Assembly: GCA_003696725.1 (NCBI GenBank)
Contig: RFGI01000125.1
Span: 1-33,094 of the forward strand
Reading direction: 5' to 3'
DNA: 33,094 nt
Source of the DNA: Planctomycetota bacterium
GTDB taxonomy: Bacteria; Planctomycetota; Phycisphaerae; Phycisphaerales; UBA1924
Shown here: piece by piece, positions 6,860-14,510 of the stretch
How positions within the stretch are numbered: position 1 is the first letter of the stretch
Layout of the letters: every line of letters starts with the position of its first letter
The notes under the pieces: model-generated
Database searches by the model: none
What the model saw: only the letters and a program-made list of their open reading frames with translations
What the model was told of the DNA's origin: nothing
Program-made: the position numbers and the translations under genes

Positions 6860-7692
6860 CGCGCCCGGCGAACCATCGTGCGACCCGGCGGGCGTTCACG
6901 CTGCTCGAGACGCTCGTCGCGATGTCCGTGATCGGGGCGCTGGTGGGCGTGCTGCTCCCCGCGCTGGCGTCGGCGCGAGGGGCGGCGCAGCGGGCCGTGT
7001 GCGCCTCGAACCTCCGGCAGGTGCAGCTGGCCAACGACTATTACGCCAACGACCACGCCGGACGGCTGCTGCCCGCCGCGATCGGCATCGCGACGACGAA
7101 CCTGCACCGCTGGCACGGGACGCGATCGACTCCCGCCGAGCCCTTCGATCCCGCGGACGGGCCGATCACGCCGTACTTGGAGGACGGCGCCGCGAGTGTC
7201 CGCGCCCGCGCGTGCCCGACGTTCGAGCCCGTGCTAGCGGCGCTGGAGGGATCCGGGCGCGGGTTCGAGGCCGGCGCCGGGGGCTACGGGTACAACGCGG
7301 CGTTCGCGGGCGTGGTCCGCCGGCCCGCCGCGGGCGGCGCGTGGGTGATCGAGCGCGACGACCTGGGCAGCCTGCGGTCGCGCTTCGCCGATCCCTCCTC
7401 GACGGTCGCGTTCGCCGACGCGGCCTTCGCCGACCGCCGGGGCGTCGGCGGGCTCATCGAGTACTCCTTCGCCGAGCCCCGCTTCTGGCCCGACTTCCCC
7501 GGCGCCAGGCCCAACCCGTCGATCCACTTCAGGCACGGCGGGAGCGCGAACACCGCCTGGCTCGACGGGCACGTCACCGCCGAGCGGCGCAGCCACACCT
7601 GGGCGGGGATCGGCTTCGGCGTCGATGCGGGGGCCGTCGGGCTCGGGTGGTTCGGCCGCGGCGACGGCAACGATCTGTTCGATTACGACTAG
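6856..7692 (+). CDS. Pseudopilin-like protein with H-x9-DG motif, third gene of B12 operon
   Basis: A 278-residue protein starting at GTG 6856, which overlaps the previous stop as GTGA. The N-terminus has a type IV prepilin signal, RRA-FTLLETLVAMSVIGAL, with phenylalanine at +1 and glutamate at +5 of the predicted mature protein, followed by a hydrophobic helix. The C-terminal region contains HGGSANTAWLDGHV, the H-x9-DG motif frequent in planctomycete pseudopilin-like proteins. It also has the CASNLRQVQLANDYYANDH segment that follows the pilin helix in that group. By family it would be cleaved by a prepilin peptidase and assembled by, or attached to, a type II secretion/type IV pilus-like machine. 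Its place at the end of a cobalamin-controlled, translationally coupled operon is unusual and suggests it helps export or display the two surface proteins. Confidence 0.87.
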   Translation: MTRPANHRATRRAFTLLETLVAMSVIGALVGVLLPALASARGAAQRAVCASNLRQVQLANDYYANDHAGRLLPAAIGIATTNLHRWHGTRSTPAEPFDPADGPITPYLEDGAASVRARACPTFEPVLAALEGSGRGFEAGAGGYGYNAAFAGVVRRPAAGGAWVIERDDLGSLRSRFADPSSTVAFADAAFADRRGVGGLIEYSFAEPRFWPDFPGARPNPSIHFRHGGSANTAWLDGHVTAERRSHTWAGIGFGVDAGAVGLGWFGRGDGNDLFDYD

Positions 7693-7777
7693 GATCTGTT
7701 CGGCGGATTGCTCAGGTGTCACCCGAGACGGGGGCAGCCGGTGGAACGGCCGTCTCAGCCGTATTCTGTGCCAACCA

Positions 7778-7801
7778 AGACGGGCGAGACGCCCGTCCCA
7801 C
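7778..7801. repeat. Dispersed GACGGGC/GCCCGTC palindrome in convergent gap
   Basis: GACGGGCG (7779-7786) and CGCCCGTC (7790-7797) form a perfect 8-bp stem around AGA, followed by CCAC. It sits between two converging genes (stops at 7692 and 7820). A closely similar element occurs at 23298-23321 inside a gene, in the opposite orientation. In this position it may help end transcription in both directions, but it has no T-tract. Confidence 0.65.
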
Positions 7802-7819
7802 TGATCCGTCAAACAGGAC

Positions 7820-8845
7820 CTAGCGCCGCGCCGGCGGGGACGGGCCCAGCAGCTCGTCGAGCCAACCGTCGAGCCCGTCCGGGCGCCCGGGCGCCGGCCC
7901 GTGCGCCACGCCCGAGGCCCGCCACCGCGCGACGACCGCGCGCGATCGCGCGTCCACGACGGCGACGTGCGCCTCCCACCGCGTCAGGCGCAGGTCCGGA
8001 CGGAAGGCGACGGCGGGTTCGGCCCGACGCTCGACCACCAGCACCAGGGCCGGGTCGCGCGGGTCGAGGACGGCGCCGCGCGCGATCAGCCCCGCCTCGA
8101 GGTCGTGCGCCAGGTCGGCGTCGGTGTCGGCGCGCACCGCGAAGGTGACGGCCCGCCGGGCGTCGGCGAGCGCGCGGTCCGCGCGGCGGGTCAGCTCGTC
8201 GAGCCGCCGACGCCGGGGCGCGTCGTCGCCTACGATCGCCCGGCGCGTGTCCAGCGCCGCCCGCGCCCGCTCGACCGCCCGGTCGGCTCGCCGCGCCGTC
8301 CGCAGCCGCGCCAGCGCCCCGTCGGCCGGCCGGGTGAGGGCCCGCGCCGCCTCGTCGAGGGCGCGATCGGCTTCATCGGCCAGGGCCCGCGACGCCGACG
8401 CCCGGTCCAGCGTCACCCGCGCGTGGAAGACGCCGGCGGCTCGGTCGCGCCAGACCTGCGCGACGCGCACGCCGGGCAAGTCGACCGCGCTGGAGAGGCG
8501 CACAAGGCTCGCGGTCGAGGCTCGGCCGGTCCCCGTGACGCCGTGGTGTGATCCCGTTTGCGTGGTCCCGCTCGACGCCGCGACCTCGACCGCGTCGACG
8601 CGGACGCGTATGGACTGCGCCAGCCGGGCCATCGCGGCGTCGATCGCCTCGGCGCGCGTCGTGCCGGCCCCCGCGGCGGCGAGCGTCCCGGCGGGCGACT
8701 CGCTCGGCCGGCTAACCCACGCGGGCGGCTGACCGGACGCCGGGCCCGGGCTCGAGCACGCCGCGAGCCCCATAACCGCGCAGGCGACGCCGACGGCGCC
8801 GGCTCGGGCCGGGCGTCTGAGCCGGGGGCGGGCTGCGGGGCTCAT
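7820..8845 (-). CDS. LPP20-like lipoprotein
   Basis: A 341-residue predicted lipoprotein. The signal (GAVGVACAVMGLAAC) has lipobox LAAC with cysteine at about residue 30. The mature start, PPAWVSRPSESPAGTLAAAGAGTTRAEAIDAAM, followed by ARLAQSIRVRVDAVE, resembles the LPP20 family pattern (PxWV..P, a glycine/alanine-rich turn, then a helix of AxxxAxxxLA). A long arginine/alanine-rich helical region follows (about residues 150-240), probably coiled coil, then a beta-rich end (ALVLVVERRAEPAV, RWEAHVAVVDARSRAVV). The start could also be ATG at 8878, eleven residues upstream. It is transcribed divergently from a second, shorter LPP20-like lipoprotein 67 bases away; the two may be related by duplication and may act together in the envelope. 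Function unknown. Confidence 0.78.
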   Translation of the reverse strand: MSPAARPRLRRPARAGAVGVACAVMGLAACSSPGPASGQPPAWVSRPSESPAGTLAAAGAGTTRAEAIDAAMARLAQSIRVRVDAVEVAASSGTTQTGSHHGVTGTGRASTASLVRLSSAVDLPGVRVAQVWRDRAAGVFHARVTLDRASASRALADEADRALDEAARALTRPADGALARLRTARRADRAVERARAALDTRRAIVGDDAPRRRRLDELTRRADRALADARRAVTFAVRADTDADLAHDLEAGLIARGAVLDPRDPALVLVVERRAEPAVAFRPDLRLTRWEAHVAVVDARSRAVVARWRASGVAHGPAPGRPDGLDGWLDELLGPSPPARR

Positions 8846-8912
8846 GGGCACGGGGGCGATCTCCGATAGCCGATTCATCGGACCATCGGCGCCAGATCAG
8901 GAGGCCGCGGCC

Positions 8913-9581
8913 ATGTCGCACGTCGTGTACGCCCGTTCAACCGGTCTCGCATGCCGACTCGGCGTCGCGGCGCTGGCGCTGGCCGCCGCGGGCTGCCAGG
9001 CCAATCGGGTCAAGCCGCCGAAGGTGCTCCCCGAGCGCACCGAGGTGACGCGGATCTTCACGCCCGAGTGGTACGAGGTCGACCCGTCCGAGGCCGACGG
9101 CCGATTCATCGCCACGGCCCAGGCCGTGGGCGCGACCCCGACCATGTCCGAGGCGCTGGCCGTCAACCAGGCCCGGCAGTCGCTGGCCCTGACGATCCAA
9201 TCGCGGGTGGACGTGCTCCAGCGAAACTTCCAGGAGCAGATCGAGGCCGCCGGCGACCTGCGCCTCCTCCAGCGGTTCCAGGACGTCAACGCCGTCGTCG
9301 CCAGCCAGTCGCTGCGCGGGTCGGTGGTTCGGCGCAAGGAGACCTACGTCGAACCGGACGGGACGTACCGCACGTTCGTGCTGATGGAGCTGGACAACCG
9401 CGTCGTCGACGCCGCGTACCTCGACCGGCTCCGGCAGGCCGACGAACTGGAGACGCGGCTGCGCTCGGGCGAGGCGTGGGCGGAGCTCGAGCGCCGGGCG
9501 CGCGAGCTCCGAGAGGAGCGGGCCCGCGGCGGGATGCCCCCGATGACCGACCGCGAGATCATGGGCGGCTCGGGCGGCTGA
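8913..9581 (+). CDS. LPP20-like lipoprotein, short divergent partner
   Basis: A 222-residue predicted lipoprotein. ATG 8913 is chosen because CAGGAGG (8898-8904) lies 8 bases upstream; the longer reading frame from 8844 would overlap the divergent gene's start. The signal ends in LALAAAGC with cysteine at about residue 28. The mature part contains PEWYEVDPSEADGRFIATA and MSEALAVNQARQSLALTIQ, the LPP20-type pattern, then SRVDVLQRNFQEQIEAAG and a beta segment VVRRKETYVEPDGTYRTF that ends VLMELDNRVVDAAY. A charged C-terminal helix (ELERRARELREERARGG) follows. Likely anchored to a membrane; role unknown. Confidence 0.82.
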   Translation: MSHVVYARSTGLACRLGVAALALAAAGCQANRVKPPKVLPERTEVTRIFTPEWYEVDPSEADGRFIATAQAVGATPTMSEALAVNQARQSLALTIQSRVDVLQRNFQEQIEAAGDLRLLQRFQDVNAVVASQSLRGSVVRRKETYVEPDGTYRTFVLMELDNRVVDAAYLDRLRQADELETRLRSGEAWAELERRARELREERARGGMPPMTDREIMGGSGG

Positions 9582-9604
9582 GCCGGCGGCCGCGCGCCGC
9601 TCGC

Positions 9605-9610
9605 TATCTT
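9605..9610 (+). promoter_or_regulatory. -10-like box, leaderless start candidate for MazG-like gene
   Basis: TATCTT ends 7 bases before ATG 9618, with no SD between. A start site 6-7 bases downstream of the -10 would fall on the start codon. No convincing -35 was found. Confidence 0.5.
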
Positions 9611-9617
9611 CGAGCGC

Positions 9618-9941
9618 ATGGCCGAGCCCGCCGGCGCCCCGGACATCACGGTCCGCGACCTTCAGCGGCTGATCCGCGCGCGGTACCACGAGACGGACTC
9701 GGCCCGCGGCGTGCCCGGCACGTTCATGTGGCTGATCGAGGAGGTCGGGGAGCTGGCGACGGCCCTGCACGAGAACGCGCCGGACCGCGCGCCGACGCCC
9801 GAGCAGCGGGCCAATCTCGCCGAGGAGTTCGCCGACGTCCTGGCCTGGCTGACGACGCTGGCCAACGTCGCGGGCGTGGACCTCGCCGAGGCGCTGACCA
9901 AGTACACCGACGCGGGGCGGGTCAAGGGCGTCAAGCCGTGA
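9618..9941 (+). CDS. MazG-like nucleotide pyrophosphohydrolase
   Basis: A 107-residue protein of the all-alpha NTP pyrophosphatase (MazG) superfamily, short single-domain type. The metal-binding motif EEVGELATAL (ExxE-type, about residues 41-50) is followed by EEFADVLAWLTTLAN (ExxD, about 69-83), as in the family. It would hydrolyse a nucleoside triphosphate or related nucleotide to the monophosphate and pyrophosphate, using magnesium; the exact substrate is not readable. There is no SD, but a -10-like TATCTT ends 7 bases before ATG 9618. The stop overlaps the trpA start as GTGA (9938-9941), so the two are co-translated, although no metabolic link is evident. Confidence 0.9.
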   Translation: MAEPAGAPDITVRDLQRLIRARYHETDSARGVPGTFMWLIEEVGELATALHENAPDRAPTPEQRANLAEEFADVLAWLTTLANVAGVDLAEALTKYTDAGRVKGVKP

Positions 9942-10747
9942 GCCGGGTGGCCGAGGCGTTCGACCGGCTGCGCGCCGAGGGCCGGCGAGGGCTGGCGCCG
10001 TTCGTCGTCGCGGGTCGGCCCGGGCTGGACCGGCTGGGCGAGACGCTCGAGGCGCTGGAGGGCGCCGGCGCCACGATGGTCGAACTGGGCGTGCCCTTCA
10101 GCGACCCGATCGCCGACGGGCCGGTGATCGCGGCGGCCATGCACCGGGCCCTGACCGACGGAGGCGTCCGGCCGCACGCCATCCTGGACGCGGTGGCGCA
10201 AGCCCGCGGGCGGGTCACGATCCCGCTGGTGGCGATGGTGAGCGTGTCGATCGTGCATCGGCTGGGGCCGGCGGCGTTCTGCCGGGACGCCGCGGCGGCG
10301 GGGCTCGACGGGCTGATCGTGCCCGACGCGCCGGTGGACGAGGCCGCCCCGATCCGTGCCGAGGCCGCCGGCGCGGGCCTGACGTTCAGCCACCTGGTCG
10401 GGCCGCAGACCACCGGTGACAGGCTGGCGCGGACCGTCGGGGCGTCGACGGGGTTCGTGTACCTCTTGGCGCGGGCGGGCGTCACCGGCGAGCGCGCCGA
10501 CGCGCCGGACATCGCCGGCCGGGTCGCCGCGATCCGGACCCAGACGGACCTGCCCGTGGCGTGCGGGTTCGGGATCTCGACGCCGGAGCAGGTCCGCGCC
10601 GTGGTGCGGCATGCGGACGCGGCGATCGTGGGGTCGGCGCTGGTACGCCGGATCGAGGATGCGATCCTGGCCGGCCGCGACCCCGTCGCCGACGCCGCCG
10701 ACGCCGTGGCGGACCTTGCCCGGGGGCTCGATCCGGCCGATGGGTAG
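9938..10747 (+). CDS. trpA: Tryptophan synthase alpha subunit
   Basis: A 269-residue TIM-barrel enzyme that cleaves indole-3-glycerol phosphate to indole and glyceraldehyde 3-phosphate, the next-to-last step of tryptophan synthesis, acting with TrpB in the cytoplasm. The catalytic pair is in [16 protein letters not shown]: Glu49 and Asp60, the same numbers as in the E. coli enzyme. The phosphate-binding side shows [23 protein letters not shown] and AAIVGSALV. Length is normal for the family. GTG 9938 overlaps the MazG-like stop. No trpB or other trp gene lies in this window, so trpA here is apart from at least part of the pathway, or trpB lies outside. Confidence 0.97.
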   Translation: MSRVAEAFDRLRAEGRRGLAPFVVAGRPGLDRLGETLEALEGAGATMVELGVPFSDPIADGPVIAAAMHRALTDGGVRPHAILDAVAQARGRVTIPLVAMVSVSIVHRLGPAAFCRDAAAAGLDGLIVPDAPVDEAAPIRAEAAGAGLTFSHLVGPQTTGDRLARTVGASTGFVYLLARAGVTGERADAPDIAGRVAAIRTQTDLPVACGFGISTPEQVRAVVRHADAAIVGSALVRRIEDAILAGRDPVADAADAVADLARGLDPADG

Positions 10748-10775
10748 GCGGGGCCGGGTCCGGCGTGCGGGCCGG

Positions 10776-10803
10776 TTGCAGCCGACCCCGCCGGCGGGAG
10801 AAT
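10776..10803 (+). promoter_or_regulatory. Possible promoter for glutamine synthetase gene
   Basis: TTGCAG (10776-10781), a 16-base spacer and GAGAAT (10798-10803), giving a leader of roughly 38 bases before GTG 10848. The boxes are partial matches to the sigma-70 consensus. Confidence 0.4.
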
Positions 10804-10847
10804 GGGCCCGTCCCGCGCCCGGCGGGACGCATCGAGGGAGCCGACCC

Positions 10848-13064
10848 GTGACCACCGAGACTCTCACCGCCCCGCGCACCAGCGCCGTGGCTCGCATCGC
10901 CGAGAACGGCTGGGAGACGCACGCCATGCCCGAGGACGCCGGCGCCACGTCCATCGAGTCGATCTTCGGCCGGGACGTGTTCAGCGAGCGCGTCATGCGC
11001 CAGCGCCTGCCCAAGGACGTCTTCCGCGCGCTGCAGAACACCATCCGCCGCGGCGACCCCTTGGACCCGGCCGTCGCCGACACCATCGCCAACGCGATGA
11101 AGGACTGGGCGATCGAGCGCGGCGCGACGCACTACACGCACTGGTTCCAGCCGCTGACCGGGCTGACCGCGGAGAAGCACGACTCCTTCGTCCACCCGGA
11201 CGGCGCCGGGGGCGCGATCGTCGAGTTCTCCGGCGAGCAGCTCGTCCAGGGCGAGCCCGACGCCTCTTCGTTCCCCTCCGGCGGGATGCGCGCCACCTTC
11301 GAGGCCCGCGGCTACACCGCCTGGGATGCCACCAGCTGCGTCTTCCTCAACCGCACCGGCGCCAGCGTCACGCTGTGCATCCCCACCGTCTTCGTCTCCT
11401 GGACCGGCGAAGCGCTGGACAAGAAGACCCCGCTGCTGCGCTCCATCGAGGCGCTCAGCGCCCAGGCCCTGCGGGTGCTGCGGCTGTTCGGCGCGGCCGA
11501 GGGCGTGTCCCGCGTCAACACGACCGTCGGCGCCGAGCAGGAGTACTTCCTCATCGACCGGCGCTTCCACCTGGCCAGGCCCGACCTGATGATGTGCGGG
11601 CGGACGCTCGTCGGCGCCAAGCCCCCAAAGGACCAGCAGCTGGAGGACCACTACTTCGGCGCCATCCCGCCCAGGGTGCTGGCGTTCATGAGCGAGGTCG
11701 ACCGTGAGCTGTACGCCTTGGGCGTGCCGGTCAAGACCCGGCACAACGAGGTCGCCCCCGGGCAGTACGAAATCGCTGCGACCTTCGAGGGCGCCAACAC
11801 GGCCATCGACCACCAGATGCTGGTGATGGAAACCCTCCGCCGGGTCGCGCCCCGGCACGGGCTGGAGTGCCTGCTGCACGAGAAGCCCTTCGCGGGGATG
11901 AACGGCTCGGGCAAGCACAACAACTGGTCCCTGGCGACCGACACGGGCGTGAACCTGCTGGACCCGCGCGACGAGGCGCACAGCAACCTGCAATTCCTCA
12001 CCTTCTTGTGCGCCGTGATCCGCGCCGTCGATCGGCACGCGGCGCTGCTGCGGGCCAGCGTCGCCAGCGCGGGCAACGACCACCGCCTGGGCGCCAACGA
12101 GGCCCCGCCGGCGATCATCTCCATCTTCCTGGGCGACATGCTCTCGGACATCGTGGCCCAGCTCGAGTCCGGGCCCGCGACCAGCACCCGCTCGGGCGGG
12201 GCGCTGGACCTGGGGGCCCGCAGCCTGCCGCAGATCCCGCGCCACGCCGGCGACCGCAACCGCACCAGCCCGTTCGCGTTCACGGGCAACAAGTTCGAGT
12301 TCCGCGCCGTCGGGTCGAGCCAGTCGATCGCGTGGCCCAACACGGTGCTCAACACCATCGTCGCCGAGTCGCTGGCGGACCTCGCCGACCAGATCGAGGC
12401 CGCGTGCGGCCCGGCCCCCGACCCCGACGCCCTGCGCGGCGCGGTCCTGCCGATCCTTCAGTCCATCGTCAAAGCGCACAAGCGCGTGATCTTCGACGGG
12501 GACAACTACTCGAAGGCGTGGCGCGCCGAGGCCCAGCGCCGCGGCCTGCCGCACCTGCCGAACACGCCCGCGGCGCTGCCGGCCGTCACGGCGGAGACGA
12601 CCGTCGCCGCGTTCGAGCGGTTGGGCGTCCTGAGCCGCGCCGAACTCACCGCCCGTCAGACCATCTTCTTCGAGCAGTTCTGCAAGCAGATCGACATCGA
12701 GGCCGCCACCCTCAGCCGCCTGTGCCGGCAGTTCATCCTGCCCTCGGCCCAGCGCGCCCAACGGGCCCTGGCCGAGACCGTCGCCGCCACCGAGGCGCTC
12801 GACCAGGACTGCCCCGAGCTGCGCGGCGCCCTGGAGGAATACGCCGACCTCGTCGGGCGATTCATCGCGGCGCTGCGCGCCCTGGATGACGTGCGCGGCT
12901 CGGACGCCCACGCCGGCGACCCCGCCGCCCACGCGGCGTTCCTTCAGGAGTCGCTCCGCCCGCTCATGGACGACGTGCGCGAGCTGGCCGACCGGCTCGA
13001 AGCCGACACGCCCGATGACCTGTGGTCGCTGCCGGCTTACCGCGAGATGCTGTTCATCAAGTGA
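10848..13064 (+). CDS. glnN: Glutamine synthetase type III
   Basis: A 738-residue type III glutamine synthetase, the long form (about 720-740 residues) that makes glutamine from glutamate, ammonia and ATP. Landmarks in order: N-terminal [19 protein letters not shown], the ATP/metal segment [14 protein letters not shown] (about 224-238), [11 protein letters not shown] (about 301-311), [17 protein letters not shown] (about 345-361), and [20 protein letters not shown] (about 471-490). The long C-terminal helical part (about 600-738) is typical of type III. The GTG at 10848 is preferred because GAGGGAG lies 7 bases upstream and the reading frame further up is antisense-like. It stands alone, with a possible promoter at 10776-10803. 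Type III enzymes are common in Planctomycetota, Bacteroidetes and cyanobacteria. Confidence 0.97.
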   Translation: MTTETLTAPRTSAVARIAENGWETHAMPEDAGATSIESIFGRDVFSERVMRQRLPKDVFRALQNTIRRGDPLDPAVADTIANAMKDWAIERGATHYTHWFQPLTGLTAEKHDSFVHPDGAGGAIVEFSGEQLVQGEPDASSFPSGGMRATFEARGYTAWDATSCVFLNRTGASVTLCIPTVFVSWTGEALDKKTPLLRSIEALSAQALRVLRLFGAAEGVSRVNTTVGAEQEYFLIDRRFHLARPDLMMCGRTLVGAKPPKDQQLEDHYFGAIPPRVLAFMSEVDRELYALGVPVKTRHNEVAPGQYEIAATFEGANTAIDHQMLVMETLRRVAPRHGLECLLHEKPFAGMNGSGKHNNWSLATDTGVNLLDPRDEAHSNLQFLTFLCAVIRAVDRHAALLRASVASAGNDHRLGANEAPPAIISIFLGDMLSDIVAQLESGPATSTRSGGALDLGARSLPQIPRHAGDRNRTSPFAFTGNKFEFRAVGSSQSIAWPNTVLNTIVAESLADLADQIEAACGPAPDPDALRGAVLPILQSIVKAHKRVIFDGDNYSKAWRAEAQRRGLPHLPNTPAALPAVTAETTVAAFERLGVLSRAELTARQTIFFEQFCKQIDIEAATLSRLCRQFILPSAQRAQRALAETVAATEALDQDCPELRGALEEYADLVGRFIAALRALDDVRGSDAHAGDPAAHAAFLQESLRPLMDDVRELADRLEADTPDDLWSLPAYREMLFIK

Positions 13065-13228
13065 CGCGTCCGGGCGCCACGGCGGCCCGTGTTTCTCCCA
13101 CCGGCGATCGCCGTGCGCAGAACTTCGCGCACGGGCACGCGGATACGCGCCCGACCTCGATCGCGCCGCGCGCCGAGGCCGTCGCGCGTCAGTAGATTTG
13201 CGTATTCCCGAGGCATACAAGAAACATC

Positions 13229-13257
13229 TTGAACGTGTCGGGCCCGGGATGTATGCT
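13229..13257 (+). promoter_or_regulatory. Sigma-70-type promoter for PEP-CTERM-like gene
   Basis: TTGAAC (13229-13234), an exact 17-base spacer and TATGCT (13252-13257). It lies in the locally AT-richer stretch 13190-13260 between the glutamine synthetase stop and the gene at 13344, and would give a leader of about 80 bases. The rest of 13065-13343 shows no gene or clear terminator. Confidence 0.65.
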
Positions 13258-13343
13258 CATGCGAGGTGACGGGCCGGCCTCCCCGCGGCCGAATATCAAG
13301 CCTCGACCCGGCCGGCGCCGGCCCTTTGAAGGAGGGTCATCTC

Positions 13344-14291
13344 ATGATACGGATCAAGCCCGTGTCGGTTGCTGTGGCGTCGTGCGCGCTGTGGACGGGC
13401 GTCGCAGCGACGCAGGGGGCGCTACTAAACCTCGGCGGGACGGGGGTCGTGGTGTTCGGCGTGGCGCCGATCGGCGGGCCCCCGAACCCCGGCGGCCCGG
13501 TGTTCATCCACAACAACCTGACCGACCGCTTCGACATCCTCTCGAGCCCGGGCAACGGCTGGCTCACCGCCGACACCAGCCTCACGAACAACATCCAGGA
13601 GAACGGCGGCCCGCTGCCCGGATTCGCGTTCCGAGTCGGGGGCGGCAACGTCAACGGGCCGTTCGGCGCCGGGGTCGCGACCATCGACGCCTTCGGGAAC
13701 GTGGGCTTTGCGATCTCCGACGCCGCGCCCGCCGGCGGCTCGGGGTCCTACCTGATCGCCTCGTCGATCACTCAGTACCAGAGTGTCGGCAACACGGTCG
13801 GCGCGGTCACCGCCGCCCTCGGGATCGCCGGCCGGCTGGCGTCCCCGCTGTCGTCGCTCGCCGTCTCCCTGCGCATCGAGATCCTGGACACCGCGAACGT
13901 GTTCCTGGGCGTCAACTCCCCACCACAGGTGCTCGCCGTCGGCGGCGGGCTCAACGACGTCGCGCTGGGCGACTTCTGGGCCACCCAGTTCAACCCGCTC
14001 ACCGGCGACTTCCTCGGGCTGTCGATCGACACCACGCCGGTCCTGAACATCCCCAACGGCGACATCCTCACGGTGCGCACGACGCTCACCGCGATCGGCG
14101 ACCCCTCGACTATCTCCTCGCTGGGCCTGGACGACCCGCTGCTGGCCCCCCTGCTGGCCCAGAGCGGCGCCACGATCGGGGACCTCGTGCTGTCGCAGTC
14201 CGTCGGCGCCCCGCCGATCCCCGCGCCGGCAACCGCGGCGATCGTCGCGACGCTCTTCGCCGGGGCCCTGCGCCGGCGCCGGGCCGCCTGA
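13344..14291 (+). CDS. Secreted protein with PAP-type PEP-CTERM-like sorting tail
   Basis: A 315-residue exported protein. The start at ATG 13344 is fixed by a very strong SD, TGAAGGAGG (13327-13335), and by the signal peptide that follows (KPVSVAVASCALWTGVAATQGA). The body is glycine/asparagine-rich and beta-like, with few charged residues and no enzyme motif I recognise. The C-terminus is a sorting signal: PIPAPATAA, a hydrophobic helix IVATLFAGAL, then RRRR, the planctomycete-like PAP variant of PEP-CTERM. By family, such tails are recognised by an exosortase-type transpeptidase and the protein ends up outside the cell. No exosortase gene is in this window. It has its own promoter (13229-13257). 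Confidence 0.83.
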   Translation: MIRIKPVSVAVASCALWTGVAATQGALLNLGGTGVVVFGVAPIGGPPNPGGPVFIHNNLTDRFDILSSPGNGWLTADTSLTNNIQENGGPLPGFAFRVGGGNVNGPFGAGVATIDAFGNVGFAISDAAPAGGSGSYLIASSITQYQSVGNTVGAVTAALGIAGRLASPLSSLAVSLRIEILDTANVFLGVNSPPQVLAVGGGLNDVALGDFWATQFNPLTGDFLGLSIDTTPVLNIPNGDILTVRTTLTAIGDPSTISSLGLDDPLLAPLLAQSGATIGDLVLSQSVGAPPIPAPATAAIVATLFAGALRRRRAA

Positions 14292-14381
14292 CCAGACCCG
14301 CGGGCCAACGCGCGCCAGACCCACGCGACTGACCTGGACGCGCCGCTCGTGCGCTCGGGATCCGCGCCGGCGACGCCGGGG

Positions 14382-14387
14382 TACGAT
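14382..14387 (+). promoter_or_regulatory. -10-like box upstream of tRNA
   Basis: TACGAT ends 13 bases before the first base of the tRNA at 14401. No clear -35 partner is visible. Confidence 0.45.
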
Positions 14388-14400
14388 GCCGGTCCGCATC

Positions 14401-14473
14401 GGCCCCGTAGCTCAGCGGTAGAGCGCCCGACTCATAATCGGCGCGGTCGTTGGTTCGAATCCAACCGGGGCCA
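14401..14473 (+). tRNA. tRNA with anticodon CAT, most like tRNA-Ile2 (lysidine type)
   Basis: A full cloverleaf can be drawn: acceptor GGCCCCG/CGGGGCC, D-arm GCTC-AGCGGTA-GAGC, anticodon loop CTCATAA with anticodon CAT at 14433-14435, T-arm GTTGG-TTCGAAT-CCAAC, discriminator A. The 3' CCA is not encoded. The GGCCCC acceptor, CGACTCATAATCG anticodon arm and GGTCG variable/T-stem junction resemble bacterial tRNA-Ile2, whose C34 is changed to lysidine by TilS so that it reads AUA, more than elongator tRNA-Met. The basal pair of the anticodon stem is a C-C mismatch (14426/14442), and the variable region is then 6 bases. Confidence 0.93.
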
Positions 14474-14498
14474 GTCGCGCGGGCGCGTCGCCGTGTGC

Positions 14499-14504
14499 CA
14501 TACT
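14499..14504 (+). promoter_or_regulatory. -10-like box, leaderless start candidate
   Basis: CATACT ends 6 bases before GTG 14511. No SD lies between the tRNA end and the start codon. The spacing would place the transcription start on the GTG. Confidence 0.4.
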
Positions 14505-14510
14505 GAGCCG

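Noticed and set aside
7779-7797. Intrinsic terminator
   Set aside because: The hairpin is perfect but has no T-run on either side, and the same element occurs inside a gene at 23298-23321, so it is better called a dispersed repeat.
9618-13064. Tryptophan operon
   Set aside because: Only trpA is present; its neighbours are a MazG-like enzyme and glutamine synthetase, and no trpB, trpC, trpD, trpE or trpF is visible.
10482-13220. 912-residue minus-strand reading frame
   Set aside because: It is wholly antisense to trpA's end and the type III glutamine synthetase, whose motifs are unmistakable; it has low-complexity composition from GC-rich shadow coding.
13311-13323. GGCCGGCGCCGGCC-type palindrome as an operator
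   Set aside because: Such GC palindromes are expected often in this base composition, and it has no spacing to a promoter that suggests regulation.
14401-14473. tRNA-Met (elongator)
   Set aside because: The anticodon fits, but acceptor, anticodon arm and variable region look more like tRNA-Ile2; kept as the alternative.
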